A DNA stretch of 64,000 bases from Certhia americana (GCA_018697195.1 CM031879.1:22966022-23030021), one strand, 5' to 3'. Numbered from the stretch's first letter, positions 40,201-52,922 are shown. Numbers and translations: made by a program. Notes: generated from the sequence alone by a model not told the origin.

Positions 40201-43200
40201 CATGTTTTCTGACTCAAACATACAAATTTATACTTAAGAAAATATTCCTCAAAGTCAATTACAAGTTTTTTAAGTGAACATTTATATTCATGATCATTTC
40301 TGGTAATATTAGGTGTTTTTTCACTTACAGCTAGCCTCTTTATTTAACTCTTATTTTTTAGAGTAGTGACAAACACAAATTCTTTGAAATTATTCAAATA
40401 TTTCAAGGGACATATGTTTAATGCATTGTAAATCCACTGTTACTGCTCTCAGTCCATAAGTGGAAGTGTATTGCCAAAAGAGTACACGGATTTCTGGCTG
40501 ATGTTCAGGTAATGAAGGTAATAATTGCTAACCCATGAACAGCATGCCAGCAGCATCCTTGGGACACAAACACGCTCAGACTCATTGCCACTTACGGCCA
40601 GAAAACATATTTGGACACAAAATAGGCCAGGTAAATTTTCAAACAATGCTTTTACCAGCTGATTTTTTCTTTTTAACTTTTTTTCATATAGCCATCTTTG
40701 AAGTGTCATTCCTGTTTTTGACAGGAACACCTACTGCTCACTTTTTATGAAAGCACACTCTGTGGCCAGATCCTAAACTCGCTCAAAATGATGTTGCTGC
40801 CTTGACTTCACAAAAATTCTGTTGTGAAGCTGAACCTAAGACGCCTACTTTGAAAGCTTCCCCCCTTGCCCTCTTTATCATTCTGAGACTGAGGAAATAG
40901 AAATAGAAAGCACATTTCTTAGACTGAAGCTAGTTTTGTCTGTGCCTTTACAGAAGCTATAACCCTTCATAGGCTCAAAACATCTTATCCAACAGATTAG
41001 CCTCCCTGATGTGACTGTGTCACCAAACCACCCTATGGAACTGGCTTTATTTCCTCTCTTCTTGTAGTGCATGGGCTGGGGGGTGCATATTTCTTTACAG
41101 TTTGTTTTCAAAATGAGGGAGGACTGAAACACACAAAAAAAAGGGGTAGTAACAAGCAGTGCTGTCATCTGGTGGTGAAATTGTTACTTTTAACAAACTG
41201 ACCATGCTTTTCAGCCAACAGGCCTCTTTTTTTGTGAAGATATTGATGCAGTCCCTTTGGCATGCGTTCACGAATCCTTCATATGAGAAATGGGTAAACC
41301 CAGAGATTTTATCCGAAATCACTAAACTTTTTAAACTTTATTTTTGTGGAAGAAAAAGCACAGCAGAGGTAGTTTACTGTGTTCAGACTTCGAAACTTTG
41401 TTCAGCTCTGCCAAAACAATGGAGTTCAAAGGAATGAGGAAGTAAGGCCAACAAGACATACACCTCCCTCAGACACATACTCAAATGTGAAAGTACTGGT
41501 TTCTCTTACAGTTTCACCATCAGTATTTTCTGCCACATTATAGTTGATATCCATATCTTTACCTACCAGGAAAATACACCTTTTAGATCTGGCTTCAAGG
41601 ACTCCATGAATAAGTTACTGCCATCACTTAATCTCAAATGATACAGTGTCTGCTCACCTGGGGAGCCAGAGAAAATACAGCAAACAATGACAAAATTGTT
41701 ACTTCATGATCTCTCTTCATATTTTTTAAGGCTGAATCCTTTCTGAGTTCTCTTAACCTTTTAAAGTGAGACAAAATTGAAAAAGAAATTATAGTTGTCA
41801 CATGAAAAAAAAATTAGAAATCAAAGAAAAAAACAAAGTATTTTGAAATTATTGTTACACATAAATGTGATACACATACCAATTTCATTTCTTCAATGTC
41901 AAACCTATATTACAAACTTCACAGATGGATTAAAAAAATAAGCTATATGGGTGTTCATAATACATTCATCTCTTGTTTTCTCTGACTGCTTTCATTAGAA
42001 GGTAAATGGTTAAAATTGCTGAAATCAAAATATAAGCTTTTGTGTCTGCAAGAATTTTCCTTATTGTCTATTAGCCTGTGTTATATGAGTCCTACATTTC
42101 AGAGTAGATTTCTTTTAGATGTATGACATTTACCAGAAAATCTGGAACTGCTGAATAGAATGCATCATTCTGGTTACAGATTTAGCCATGCTGCTCTAAC
42201 TGTAATTTCTATGGGTCTGTGCTAGTCACTGGAGCTTACAAATACAGAACTTTTAATGTCGCTATTTTGTTTCTCCTGCAAGGGCTGAACAACCCATACT
42301 AATGGAAATTCACTGACACTAATATTTTTAATTCAAAAGAAGATGGTTGTACTTTCTATATTCCAAACTGATTTTCCTTGATTCTGTTTGTGGTATGCTC
42401 TTCTCTATTTAATAGCAACTTAGTAGCTGACCTAATTTGAATAACTTCTGAAGGCAGAGACAAGTAGCTAAATAAAGGTATCAGGATTTAGCTCTTTAAA
42501 TGTAGCTAGCCATAAAAAAAGTTTCTTTACATTCTTGAATTGCAAGTCATATTCACTGTTCTGTAATAACATCAACAATAAAGAGGAACTAGAACAGTAA
42601 AGATTTACTATATTCACAGATTTCATGAATCAGTGAGAGCATGGATGGGGTCAATGTGCAGAGTCAAAGTAAAGATATTAGCTGGGGTTTCCTAATTTGA
42701 TTGTGAACCATTGTTATGCTTGTGTGGCCTATTACCTGTAGCGGTTGGTTTTATTCACAGTTTAGATTTTCAGCTTAAATTCCAAATCAAAGGGATGGTT
42801 TTGTAAAAATACTTCCTGTAGTTTGCTTTGCTTAACTTTATAAGATGTTTTTATAGTGCAACGTTAAAAAACTTGATTCTTTTCTACCAGTGAAGACCAC
42901 AAAGTCATCGAGACTCATTGTTATTTTAAAACATGACAAGCTGGCCTTAAGACCTTAGGGATCCTTTCTTCAGAAGTCAAACTGGTGATGGATAAGGAGC
43001 CATCAGAGCTGTGTGTATCTTAACTGCAGGAGTTCAATTAAGAAGCCAAGAGTGTCTCAGGTACACGGGTGCAAATGGAAGTGCTCTCTTTGATAATGTC
43101 TCTGTAGTTGCTCAGTGCAGGTAGTTGGCTTCCCCCAACTCATTTCTGATTGCACAAGGAGGTTAGCACAGAGGAATACCTGAAAAGACTGAGCTCCATC

Positions 43201-43871
43201 AATGTTCAGTGAGTGCTAGAGAATACCACAATGGGGAAATGTTATCAAAATCCTAGTGCCTGCATGGGGATTTGTCAGGAAATGGTTAGCTGTAAGATCT
43301 ACCTTCTATTAGCCACAACCCCGAGAGCTCTGCTGCTTTTCTCCTCCTGAGAGAAACACTGCTCTGCTGCCTGTGCTGTGCAAAGAAAGTTTTCTTACCC
43401 AGCACTGATTTCTGAAAAGTCTGTTTTGCAGTTTGTTTTCTCCCACATTCTGCTTGCTTTTCATAATACTTGGAACTATGATGGAGAATTTCCAATTACT
43501 CCCACCCTACTCCACATTCATCAGCTATTTTTAGACGCTGAGATGCCAAAATACACAAGAAGTAGTCATTGTTGAAGACATGGTCTTTTTCAATGAACTT
43601 TAAAATGTTTCTTCTTCAGTCCCTTCACCCTTAAAAGAGTATTTACAAGTTCCTGATGAATATGATGTCAAAGGTTAAATAAGATGAAAAATAGTGCATT
43701 AGAGTCACATGAGAATTTTTTCTTAACTTGAAAGCTACTGTAAGGCATCAACTAAACACAGCTGTAAGTTTCCAGACTAGATGTCTTTTGTATTCTTTCT
43801 TCATGCATATTAATGGAAAGGTCTCATCTAGTCAGATCAAAGTTCCTATAGGAAAAATATTCACATTTAAA

Positions 43872-43905
43872 AATTAATTACTGTGTTTAGCTTAAGTAAT
43901 TAATT
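43872..43905 (+). repeat. Inverted repeat of TAATTA-type homeodomain cores
   Basis: AATTAATTAC (43872-43881) and GTAATTAATT (43896-43905) are exact reverse complements with a 14-nt spacer. Each arm carries overlapping TAATTA cores, the typical homeodomain site. A regulatory role is inference only. Confidence 0.75.
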
Positions 43906-45404
43906 GGCATAATCACACATGCTTTTATAAACTAAACATTAAAGGGAACAGCTACAGTATTTGGTGATAGTCTTAAGCATGGAACAGAAGTGTATAATTC
44001 CAAAGTTAAATTGAATTTTCATTTTATTATGAAATAATTTTACATATAGTCTTTCCTCAAAAAGTTTAATAAAGAGACCAGAAGAAACAAACAACTGATA
44101 TTCATTCTTAATAGATGTTAAAAAGGATTATTTCATAGCTAAAATTGTTTTTTTTTTTTCCCCTAACTCTTAAAATACATTTGAAAGTCCTCAGATATAG
44201 AGCAAAAATAGTCTGTGTTGTGACTGCGTTTCTTATCTTAAAATGGAATTAAAATTTCTGGGTACTTATGGAACATTTTAATAATTAAGAGTGGATAATT
44301 AAATGCTTATTTTCTAGTACAGTGGCTGAAAAGGACATGAAGTCCCATCACTCATTTGCAGAGAGGTGTTGTGTTCAGGATTGATGATAAATGATGCAGT
44401 CCTATCAGGGTGAAAAATTTTTCTTCAAAAGTTATTAAAAAACACTGGAAGAAATTAATATCCAGCATAAAAGGCAAACTTTAGTGAATTCTGCTGACTT
44501 CTGTCCAGTATACTATGATCATCTTTAAGCATATTATTTCGTAGCAGAAATTATTAAATTCAGAGTGAATTTACATCAAAGGTTGCCATTAAAATAGCCA
44601 GCTCTCAGGTAGGTCCAAACCCTCATAAAATCTAAAGAGAGCAAGAGTTATTAGACCCCTGATTCTAATTCCTCTAAAATCATAGTCTTTTGTATTGCAT
44701 TCAGTTATTATCTTATTACTCAGCTTTGAGTCCAGGAGTATATTTGATGAAAGCATGCCTTGGGTTTGGATCCTCTATCTCTCCCAGAAAGTCACTGACC
44801 CTTTGAAAAAAACAGTAGTTAGAGCACTTCCTTTTGACTACTTCACTGTTTATGCACACAATTTCTGCTATGTCTCACTTCTACTTGTGGTTAGTGTCTC
44901 TAAACATGGGTTTTGTGCTAGCTTTCACATTCAGCATGTCCCATGAATTTCACAATTATTTTCACAAACTGACTCCAAAAACATAACTGAGCTTCTTTAA
45001 GCTTTCATTGAAATACCTTTTTCTCAGTCTTAATTACTTCCATAGCTCTTTTCTACATACCTTCAATTTTCCAACAGTGTCTCAAAAATATTTAGGGTAG
45101 AAATATTTTTAGGCTTCATTACTGATCTCTCATGAGCCATAAATAAAAGTAGAGTAAAGCCAGGCTCCTATTCACTACCTTCTTTCTGCCGTTTTTCCTT
45201 TCTTCCTATAGCATCAGTGGGACACTCCTGCTGAGTTGCTGGCTTGTTTTGACACCAAATTCTTGACAGACTCATTGCTTGAAGTGTTTACTTCATCATT
45301 TCATCCTGTATTTCTTCCTCCAGTATATGGAGATTTGGATTACTCTGACTAGGAACACTAGTCTAAATATGTTTATGATTTTTAGTCTGCTTTATTTTTC
45401 ATTA

Positions 45405-45850
45405 CTCCCAAATCACTGATGGCAAAACTGAGTAATACAAGACAGAACAGACCCACTTTCTGATGCCAAGCTTTTGCTGATCACTCTCTTATGCGTGTTC
45501 GTTAGCCAATGCTTAATCCAGTTAAAACACGCTTTATTGATACTGTGCAGTGCTATATTTTTAATTAGAATATTGAGTGATACTAAGTCAAAAGGCACAC
45601 AAAAGTTGAAGTGTATTATACCTACATCGTTACCTTTGGCAACCTAACTTAAAATCTCATCAAAGAGCAGAAGTAGATTTGTTTGACAAGGCTTATTTTG
45701 CACAGATCTATGTTGACTAGCATTAATTATATTCCTATCATTTAATAATTTATTAATTGAATCTCTTTTCAGTTTTCCTATTATTTCTCTCGGGAATGGT
45801 GTTGGGCTGAGCAGCCTGTGAATACAGATGTCACCTACTTGCTCTTAGTG
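45405..45850 (-). mobile_element. Old CR1/L3-like LINE remnant with reverse-transcriptase fragment
   Basis: On the minus strand the DNA encodes pieces of a CR1-clade reverse transcriptase. Towards 45.65 kb a peptide reads like the family's QH.....K.C.TNLL.....E segment. It is followed at 45413-45598 by PFDLVSLNILIKNIALHSIN then WIKHWLTNTHKRVI, which fits the CR1 RT pattern (A)FDxVxHxxLIxxLxxxGI...WI..WL..R.QRV. The lysine-rich spacing and the order are right, but frameshifts and stops interrupt the frame and the catalytic FADD motif is not visible. The copy is therefore dead. The nucleotide style resembles old CR1/L3 elements retained in reptiles and birds. The low-coordinate edge is not sharp. 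Confidence 0.8.
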
Positions 45851-47584
45851 GAACACCAAGAAAGATGTAGCACTGCTGCTTAATGGTATATCAGTGACAT
45901 TGTTAATTCCTCTTTAGGTCCCCTAAATAGGTATTTTTTTTCTTAATTTTTACATGCTATATATTCTTTTACTAGCAGAAGAAAAATTCCATCAGAAAAT
46001 TGTGAAGTAAAACAGTTTATGTAAATAAACTACTGGAAGTCTAGCTATGCCATTGTGCAATGTATTAAAAATGAAAGCAAACAGTATGAATATGGGAAAA
46101 GATGTTGCACAACTGTACTGCAGTGTTACAACATGATGATGTGTGCTCAAATTAGAAAGAACAACTGAAGAAGTCTGAATATGCATCTGTAGCTCTGAAA
46201 GGCTTATGTTATGTTCTTGTTCCCAGAACTGGCTTTTCAGTGAGATATAAAATAGAAATAGGTATAGTCAGTTTCCTGTACACTGGGATCTTTTTCTGGA
46301 TTACAAAACCTATCTCAAAGTTTTCATTTCTGTTTCAGCTTTGTGGAACTGGTGGAGTTGTAATATTTTCATTTATGTTGGATACTTTTGATTCCCTTCA
46401 TGCTTGAATTTCTGGTTCTGGGCAGACTTTAAATTCACTGTGTTCAGGAAAGCCAGATATTAAAAAAAGCAGAGCCTAGAAGGAAATGGATAACCTATTA
46501 ACTGTTAGATTTTATACTTCTCTTCATTCTTCAAATAATTTGGGACAATGAACCTTTAAAGTGCATGGCTACTGATGTTGCAAGAGAAATTTCTGGGAGG
46601 AGAACCAGCACTTCATCTGCACAAATTCATCACCTTGTTATGCTTTGCACATGTGATATCAGGAGCACAGGAAGGGCCAGGTAACTGACTACGCTACGGG
46701 CTAGAGCAGATGTACAAGTAGAACAGCACTAAGTCCTGGGCTTAAGTTTGAGGTTTTTCTGAGTCAGGGTCTGGATCATAAGGTGGTCACTGAATGCCTA
46801 TTTTTTGCTAGAGAGTCCTAGAAACCAGATATACCAACAAGCAAGGTCAGCCATCTCACAAAACAATTGGATGGCAGAGCGACGTTTAATAGAAAATCTT
46901 CTGCTGAGAGCTAGAAGATATACTTTATCAAATCACACTGCTTAATTTTTGTCAGAGATGTGAATCCAGGTTCCACTACTGTGCCAGATTATTTGGTGTG
47001 CTATCCTGAAAATTGTTTCAGGGTCTTTCTTCATGCTTTTCTGCTTCAAACAAAGGATTAAATATTCATTGACCTGCAGAGACAAAAAAAACCCAGAAGG
47101 TTTATATATAATATTCAGACTGTCACGGCAGTAAAAAGTGCATCATCATCAACGTCTGAATCTTAAAATTCCACATAAGTTCTGGTAAAATATTATCACA
47201 GATTATGGGAATTTCTCAAAAGATTTTGAATTGAAAAATCAGTCTCCCAACACTGCTGGAGGATACCATGGTAGGATTATTGGGAAATTTTTTTTCCCCT
47301 GTATTTTTTTTTGAGAAGGTTTGTGTTTTGTGGATCTAAAACATACACATGATAAGGTCTCTAGGCAGCTAAATACATATTTATCTTGGTTATTTTGCTT
47401 TTGAGATTACTTTATGTGGAACTGATCTTTCAGTCTTCTACTTTGTGCACTTATTTTACTGAACTTCTAACCTGACACTATCCTTTTTTCACCAGACTTG
47501 ATAATGGTTATTCAGAGTTTCTATATGTAGACTATCAATTCAAATTTCCCTGTCTGTTTTTAGATTTCTTTTGCTTCTTCAAGT

Positions 47585-47690
47585 TCTCAGGACCTTGTCC
47601 AGAGAAGTGTTGAAAATCTCCAAGACTGGAGATTCCATGGCCTCTCAGGGAAACTTGTGCCAGTGCTTAACTGCTCCTTGTGCATCATTA
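47585..47690 (-). mobile_element. Short degraded CR1 fragment
   Basis: About 100 nt match the complement of an internal CR1 3' block: the ccttgtccagagaagtgttg, ctccaagactggagattcc and ggcctctcagggaaacttgtg segments followed by a ccagtgctta motif. There is no recognisable tail repeat, and similarity is lost into AT-rich DNA after about 47690. The orientation is minus. The short length and substitutions suggest an old copy. Confidence 0.75.
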
Positions 47691-50641
47691 AAATGAAGCT
47701 CAAAATCAATTCAAAGTTTAACATTTGCAATTTTGGCAATACTTACTTAAAAGAGTTAAAGTCATCTGCAGTGTTCAGAAAACATTCATTGAAACTTACC
47801 TTCATACCACTGAGAAAAGATAACAGAAGTCATGCAATATCCCAAAGGAGAATAAGTCAGTAATAGTTGCAATGAGACTCTGGATTATCTGGTTTTACTA
47901 AATTATGAAGATTTCAGTTTTTACTCCCAGTTCACACATATTGCATGCATAGTTTTAAAATTACATTCTACATTTAGAGATCTTGATTTGCAAGCTCAAT
48001 ATTCCTTTCTCCTAGTATGAATTCCCTTCCCCCCACACCCATTTCATGGTACATTAACAGTATGATTATAAAAATAAGTTTCCCATTTGGCTTTGTCTTT
48101 ACACTGTGGCTTGATTTTTAAAAAGTGCCTTACTTTTGCTGTGAGTACTAAGACTTATTAAAAACATATAAAGATGAAAATAAGGGCACAGATCCATTTT
48201 TAACTTAAGACATTCTGCTTTATAATGACTGTAACTGGCACAGTAACGGAGTGGAGAGGTTTGCAAAATACAGCAACATAGATCCCGTCAGCAAAACTTT
48301 AATTCTTTTTCAGTCTATGTAAGTTCAGGACAGGATATAATAACTGAAAGATCATCATACTAAATAAGCCCTTCTGATAAACTAGTTTTAACCTAACCAG
48401 CAGTTAGCTGAATGTCGTTCACAGATCTTCCCTTTGCCCAGTGGGATAGCCCTGTGGTGGTTCGCTAAGAAAACAGGATGCACAGAGATTTTGGTCTGCC
48501 ACTAGCAATCTGGGGCCCAGAGGGAAAAAAAGCAAACCATTGACTTTTCAGAAGTTTTCTTGTAGCACCTGTAAAAATTCCTTATTAAAAACAAATTTAA
48601 AACCAGGTAGTATGGATTTTGGACACTGCAATTTTCTTATGTTTCTCGTTTAATTTGAAGGTATACGTTATTTTTGATCTTATGCTTCAGGTAGGCCTGG
48701 GGAAATTCTAAGGCAGAAATTCATTGCTCTTTACAAAGGGTTCATCATCTTCAATTAGGATAAAAAAAATTAGTTGGGGTGAAATGCAGTAAACGCAACT
48801 GCCACCTTTGTGTTGATCCCATTCCTATTTATGCCATGTAAAGAATCTGTGTTTTCAAAGCTGTTGATTGCAGGGTTCTCCACTACTGGAAAGAGATCTT
48901 CACCTGTTTGGTACCATAAGGCTCTGGGTAGTGGTCACTTTGTGTGGATTCAATCAGTGAAGGTAGAGTCCAGCATAATCATGAGCTGTCCATAGATGCT
49001 TCTGACAGAGCAGCAGAAAGTGAGGATACGTAGAGAATCCTTGCTCCAACCATACAATGGGACCTATTTGTTTTCCCTTAATATATTTAATTTTGCCAAA
49101 AAATAGTACTATGGTTAAACTGACATGCAATAGATTTCATTGGATTATCATTTAAGAAAATGCCTGAGTTTTTAATTTTCAATATGGGCTTAAGTATGAA
49201 GGACTAAATAGATGCATAACTATCTGAATTATTTGTTATGGTTTTACATGTATCCTTACACAAGATAAATCAGAGCTTAAACTAAGAGTGCATCATGCAC
49301 TTTCTAACAATAACAAAAAATCCTAAATTAAGACAAAACATGATGTAAGGAAATCCCAAATAAACATTCAATTTTTGCAACCTTATGTATTATGCATACC
49401 TTCCTGACATAAACCAGGGGAAAATCCAAACTATACTTAAAGTTTTATATCAATATTTTAATGGAATGTTATTTAATAACTTTAGGGCTTGCATTAAAAT
49501 AATTAATCTCATAGTCATTTCTGCATGGGTTAGTCTTTTTTATGAATGGAAAATTCGTTTAAAGAAACAAAATTATACTTTAATTATTAAAAATAAAGTA
49601 GGTACTGCAATATTGTACAAAAATATATCTTCTTCAAAAACTAACTGCTTTTATGGCTACTTCTACTTATGTATTTTAGGGGAATCAAAAAGAAGTTTGC
49701 TTAAATGAACTTAATTTTTTTGAGAAAAAAGTCTTCAAAGCAAGTCTTGTTGTTATTTAACAAATATTAATCGTGCTTACACAGAGGCCACTTGAGAAAT
49801 ATTTATTACAGGACATTTATGATCAGTCATGCGATAGAAAGAGGACAGAGCCACAGGGCTGAAATGACAGTAAGGTTTGTGTATGCAGTGCTCCTCTAGT
49901 AGTTAAATTGCAGGAATGTGACATTGATCTGAAATGGGAGCTGTTTGAAGTAGCAACTGTCAATCTGTAGCCAAAGGATGGCCCAAAGTCTTAATCAGTC
50001 ATTTTGTCATGACCACTTAGTTTATAAAGCCCAATCCACTAAAAAAGTGATCTGTCCTGAAGAGGCACTACTAGAAGTCTGTGAAGTGTGTGGATAGTGA
50101 GCAGTCATTCAGAACTATAGCTTGGACTCTATTGCAAAAGTACAGCAATGCCTCATTTTAGTGACTGTACATATTACAAGGTGAGACAAATGTGGGTTGA
50201 GGTGTGAGTGAATGTCTGCTGTTGTTGATATTATTTAAAATTGGTTGGATGATATTTCTCTTTGTGCATTTATTTACTCTTTCATGTACAAAACAGTCAA
50301 TATTAATTTTAGAGTACATATATGCATGTAGATTTGATTGCAGTGATCTCAAGAGATCACTTATAATTGAGAAAAATGTGTAGCATAGTTCTGGTCTTTT
50401 CTCAGGATCATGATTATCTTCTCTGGTTTTTTAATAATTATTCAGAGTGTTTGATCAGCTGTGTAAGGGGAAAATAGTAAACAAATAAAAAATGTGTGCA
50501 AAACTGAAAAAAATATTAAAAATTATATCCAAGTGTTATTAAAGCTGAATCTAATGCTTTGAAGCATTTTTAAGTGAACATATATATAAATACTGAAACT
50601 AGCAACTTGAAACTTCAGCAGTTATTTCCATTCCTTCCCAG

Positions 50642-50908
50642 GTACAAACACACTTGGAAAATCAGTCAAGATACCACATACAGCAGAGCCAGAGGCATCA
50701 GGTGAAGCAATACCTGACCCTTGATACCAAGCTATCCAGCCAGACACTCTCCCTGTCCCACTCTCACACAATCCAGCCTGTGGGAGTGACCTCCATCCTA
50801 CGAAACGGACACATGCCTCCAGTGAGCAGCACTGGCCCTGCAGAAAGCCCTGTCACCAAGCTGCTGGCCCTTGGAGGCGAACACGAAAATGCGGTAGGGT
50901 GGAGATGG
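50642..50908 (+). CDS. TFEC: TFEC coding exon equivalent to MITF exon 2 (N-terminal transactivation region)
   Basis: Internal coding exon of a MiT/TFE family bHLH-leucine zipper transcription factor. It follows a ttccttcccag acceptor and opens in phase 0 with VQTHLEN, where MITF exon 2 also begins (as in MITF-M, after exon 1M). The next residues, YHIQQSQRHQVKQYL, are the family's glutamine-rich segment. Residues 69-84 (SPVTKLLALGGEHENA) resemble mammalian TFEC NPLTKLLAIGKEDDNA, recalled from memory, and choose TFEC over MITF, TFEB and TFE3. Two phase-0 donors exist: after 50893 (gtaggg, 84 codons) and after 50908 (gtaaag, 89 codons). I give the longer form because its donor is nearer consensus and human TFEC also carries a short tryptophan-containing extension (QWH) there. 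The reading frame stays open to 51043, so intron retention would add about 45 codons. The first in-frame ATG is far inside the exon, so the start codon lies in an upstream exon. The protein acts in the nucleus on CACGTG/CATGTG E-box and M-box sites. Confidence 0.92.
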
Positions 50909-52044
50909 GTAAAGGAAAGGGGAACTGGGCTTTTTCTGCTTCTACAAAAATGTTACATGGCCCACCTTGTGCTAGAAGAGCTGACTTTCTTAACTTCCAA
51001 GGGGCCATTGGTTATGGCTTTCTTGCTTTCTGTATCCTTTTAAATTATGTGGGTTATTCCCTGTGAATAGCTTACTGTAGGATCAAGCTTTTTAGGCTGC
51101 TGCCAGATAAAATGTACTGTTGCATCTTTTTATATATGCACCATAGGTTACTGTACATTTTCTGAATATGCACTTCATATAGAAAAACATCCTTTTTTCA
51201 GATGGGAGTTCTTTCTGTCTGAAGGTATTAACCTAGCTGCATAAAAAAAGTTAAATACTGATTACCTTCAATATATAACTGAAAAAATCACTCATTCACT
51301 TTTCAGTTAGCTGCTATATTTTTATATGGGTTATCTTGAGTAAATTGGCAAAGATATGTTAACTTTAGTGCCACCATTGATTTTAATAGAGGTGTAGCTA
51401 TAATACAATATCAGATTCTTAGCCAGTGTAAGATGTAGGTCATTATGGCTTTTAATACTTCAGTAGATTTCAAAAGAGACTGTTTATTAAGTAAAAGGGG
51501 AATTCCTACAAAAATGAGAAATGGAGATGCCGTATCATGTCTTGGACTTTATTAGAACAGAAGAGTCTTACAAATACACTGTGATTCATTCGAGCATTTG
51601 GATGTTACGTAGCTAAGCATGACAGAGCCCATAAAACGTCCTGGAGAGCTTGTCTGGAGCCTCTCCATTCCTTCCACATTGACTGTTGTATCCCTTTTGG
51701 GAATGTTCTCCCCCTAAAACCCTCTCTCTAAATCTGAGCTAGCAGCTTGTGGGGGGTGGAGGAGACAGGGGTATCATCAATTGACAAGTGACATTTTAAG
51801 TCAGGTTTATGGATTATTGAAGCTACCTTAAAATGCCATTTTGAATGGCCTTTGCAGACACCTGTGTGACCAGCTCCATGCTGGCAAAGTGCAGTGTGCT
51901 GGGAATGTTCTTTGGCACTTTGGGTCAGGAGCCTGCTCTTGTACCACTCTGTCCTGGTGAGCAAGAGGGCACCTGGTGAAGACTGGGAGGGTGATAGCTG
52001 GCACTGGTAAGATCCTGGCAGCTTTGCAGTGATTTGGATGATTT

Positions 52045-52094
52045 CATCTCATCTCATCTCATCTCATCTCATCTCATCTCATCTCATCTCATCC
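52045..52094 (+). repeat. (CATCT)n microsatellite, about 10 units
   Basis: A near-perfect pentanucleotide array in the TFEC intron between the secure exons, about 700 nt upstream of the candidate exon. Confidence 0.95.
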
Positions 52095-52811
52095 TCAGGG
52101 GGATGACTGTCAGAAATGACTGTAATTTCTTAATGTGGGTGTGCCCTGTGGTTGAGAGTAGGCTATAGATATATTAGCAAATAATACAGAGACAACACCC
52201 AGGTTGGTGCAGTAAACTGCACTCCTTCATATTATTTACTTGCCAGCATTTCTTGGTATCCTTTTGGTCCTGATGATGCTTTCCTAGATAATTCTGGGCA
52301 CAACTCCTGGCACAGTACTTCTCTGGTTTTAGAGAGGGAGAGGAAAGCATGTGTGAGCTGTGCTGGGCCATGTGGCTTAAAATCTGTGTTGAAAGGTTCC
52401 ATGCCTGTGTGATACTTTCATTGCACAGGACCATCTACGATTCCTTCAGCTCCCATGAGCTGCAGATAGTAGTTAAAAGTGACATGATTATCATGGGATC
52501 TCTCCCAAAATTACATTGTGAATGGAACCAGACCATAACTATCACTGAAAACTCATGTAGTACTTTGTCCAAATCTCTATATATCTATAGGCCTTCAAAG
52601 TATTCATTGTTTCATCCCAAGTAATTATTGAGCTATTCCATCTGCCTCAATAGTCTTTGGCTCAGATTAGATCAAAGTGAGACCAGAAAGCTGTCTGGAA
52701 AAGTGTCCAGTGTACTGCTAAACAAAAAAACCTCTATCTGCTAAAGAGGGCAGCATGTAACACCAAACCTTGAATGACTCATACAGCTGCAGAACTACAG
52801 GTTCCTTCCAG

Positions 52812-52922
52812 TCTTCCTGCGCCAATGCAGCAATGGACTGTGGATATGACACATTTGATCAAGATGACAGGTCACAGTTCCAGCTGAGCAATGCACTCCT
52901 GGCATCTGATCATGGTGCTGCA
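52812..52922 (+). CDS. TFEC: Candidate TFEC exon at the position of MITF exon 3
   Basis: A 111-nt segment (37 codons) lies between the two secure TFEC exons. It has an acceptor ending ttccttccag and a donor gtaagg. It is open in phase 0, as needed to join both neighbours, and is a multiple of three, so it could be skipped without a frameshift. The residues at 11-21, GYDTFDQDDRS, resemble the start of MITF exon 3, GFYKFEEQNRA: shared G, F and R, plus conservative F/Y, E/D, E/Q, N/D and A/S changes. The rest is not clearly alignable, and the MITF exon is shorter (84 nt, from memory). I recall mammalian TFEC passing directly from the exon-2 segment to MEDVIEDII, so this exon may be lost there and kept here. 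The alternative is a chance pseudo-exon, since open 3n stretches with passable splice sites are not rare in introns. Confidence 0.5.

Larger units (their letters stand above)
37291..50641. other. Gene-free stretch directly upstream of the first TFEC exon
   Basis: Apart from the old CR1 pieces at 45405-45850 and 47585-47690 and the inverted repeat at 43872-43905, this is unique AT-rich sequence. I looked for the family's N-terminal exon (arginine- and glutamine-rich, with RQQLMREQ-like content, ending EVLK before VQTHLEN) and did not find it. The immediately preceding exon is therefore short or lies outside the window. Confidence 0.6.

Noticed and set aside
1..50641. tRNA, snRNA, CRISPR array or bacterial-type genes
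   Set aside because: No cloverleaf with A/B boxes, no snRNA core and no regularly spaced repeats were found, and the window is clearly vertebrate.
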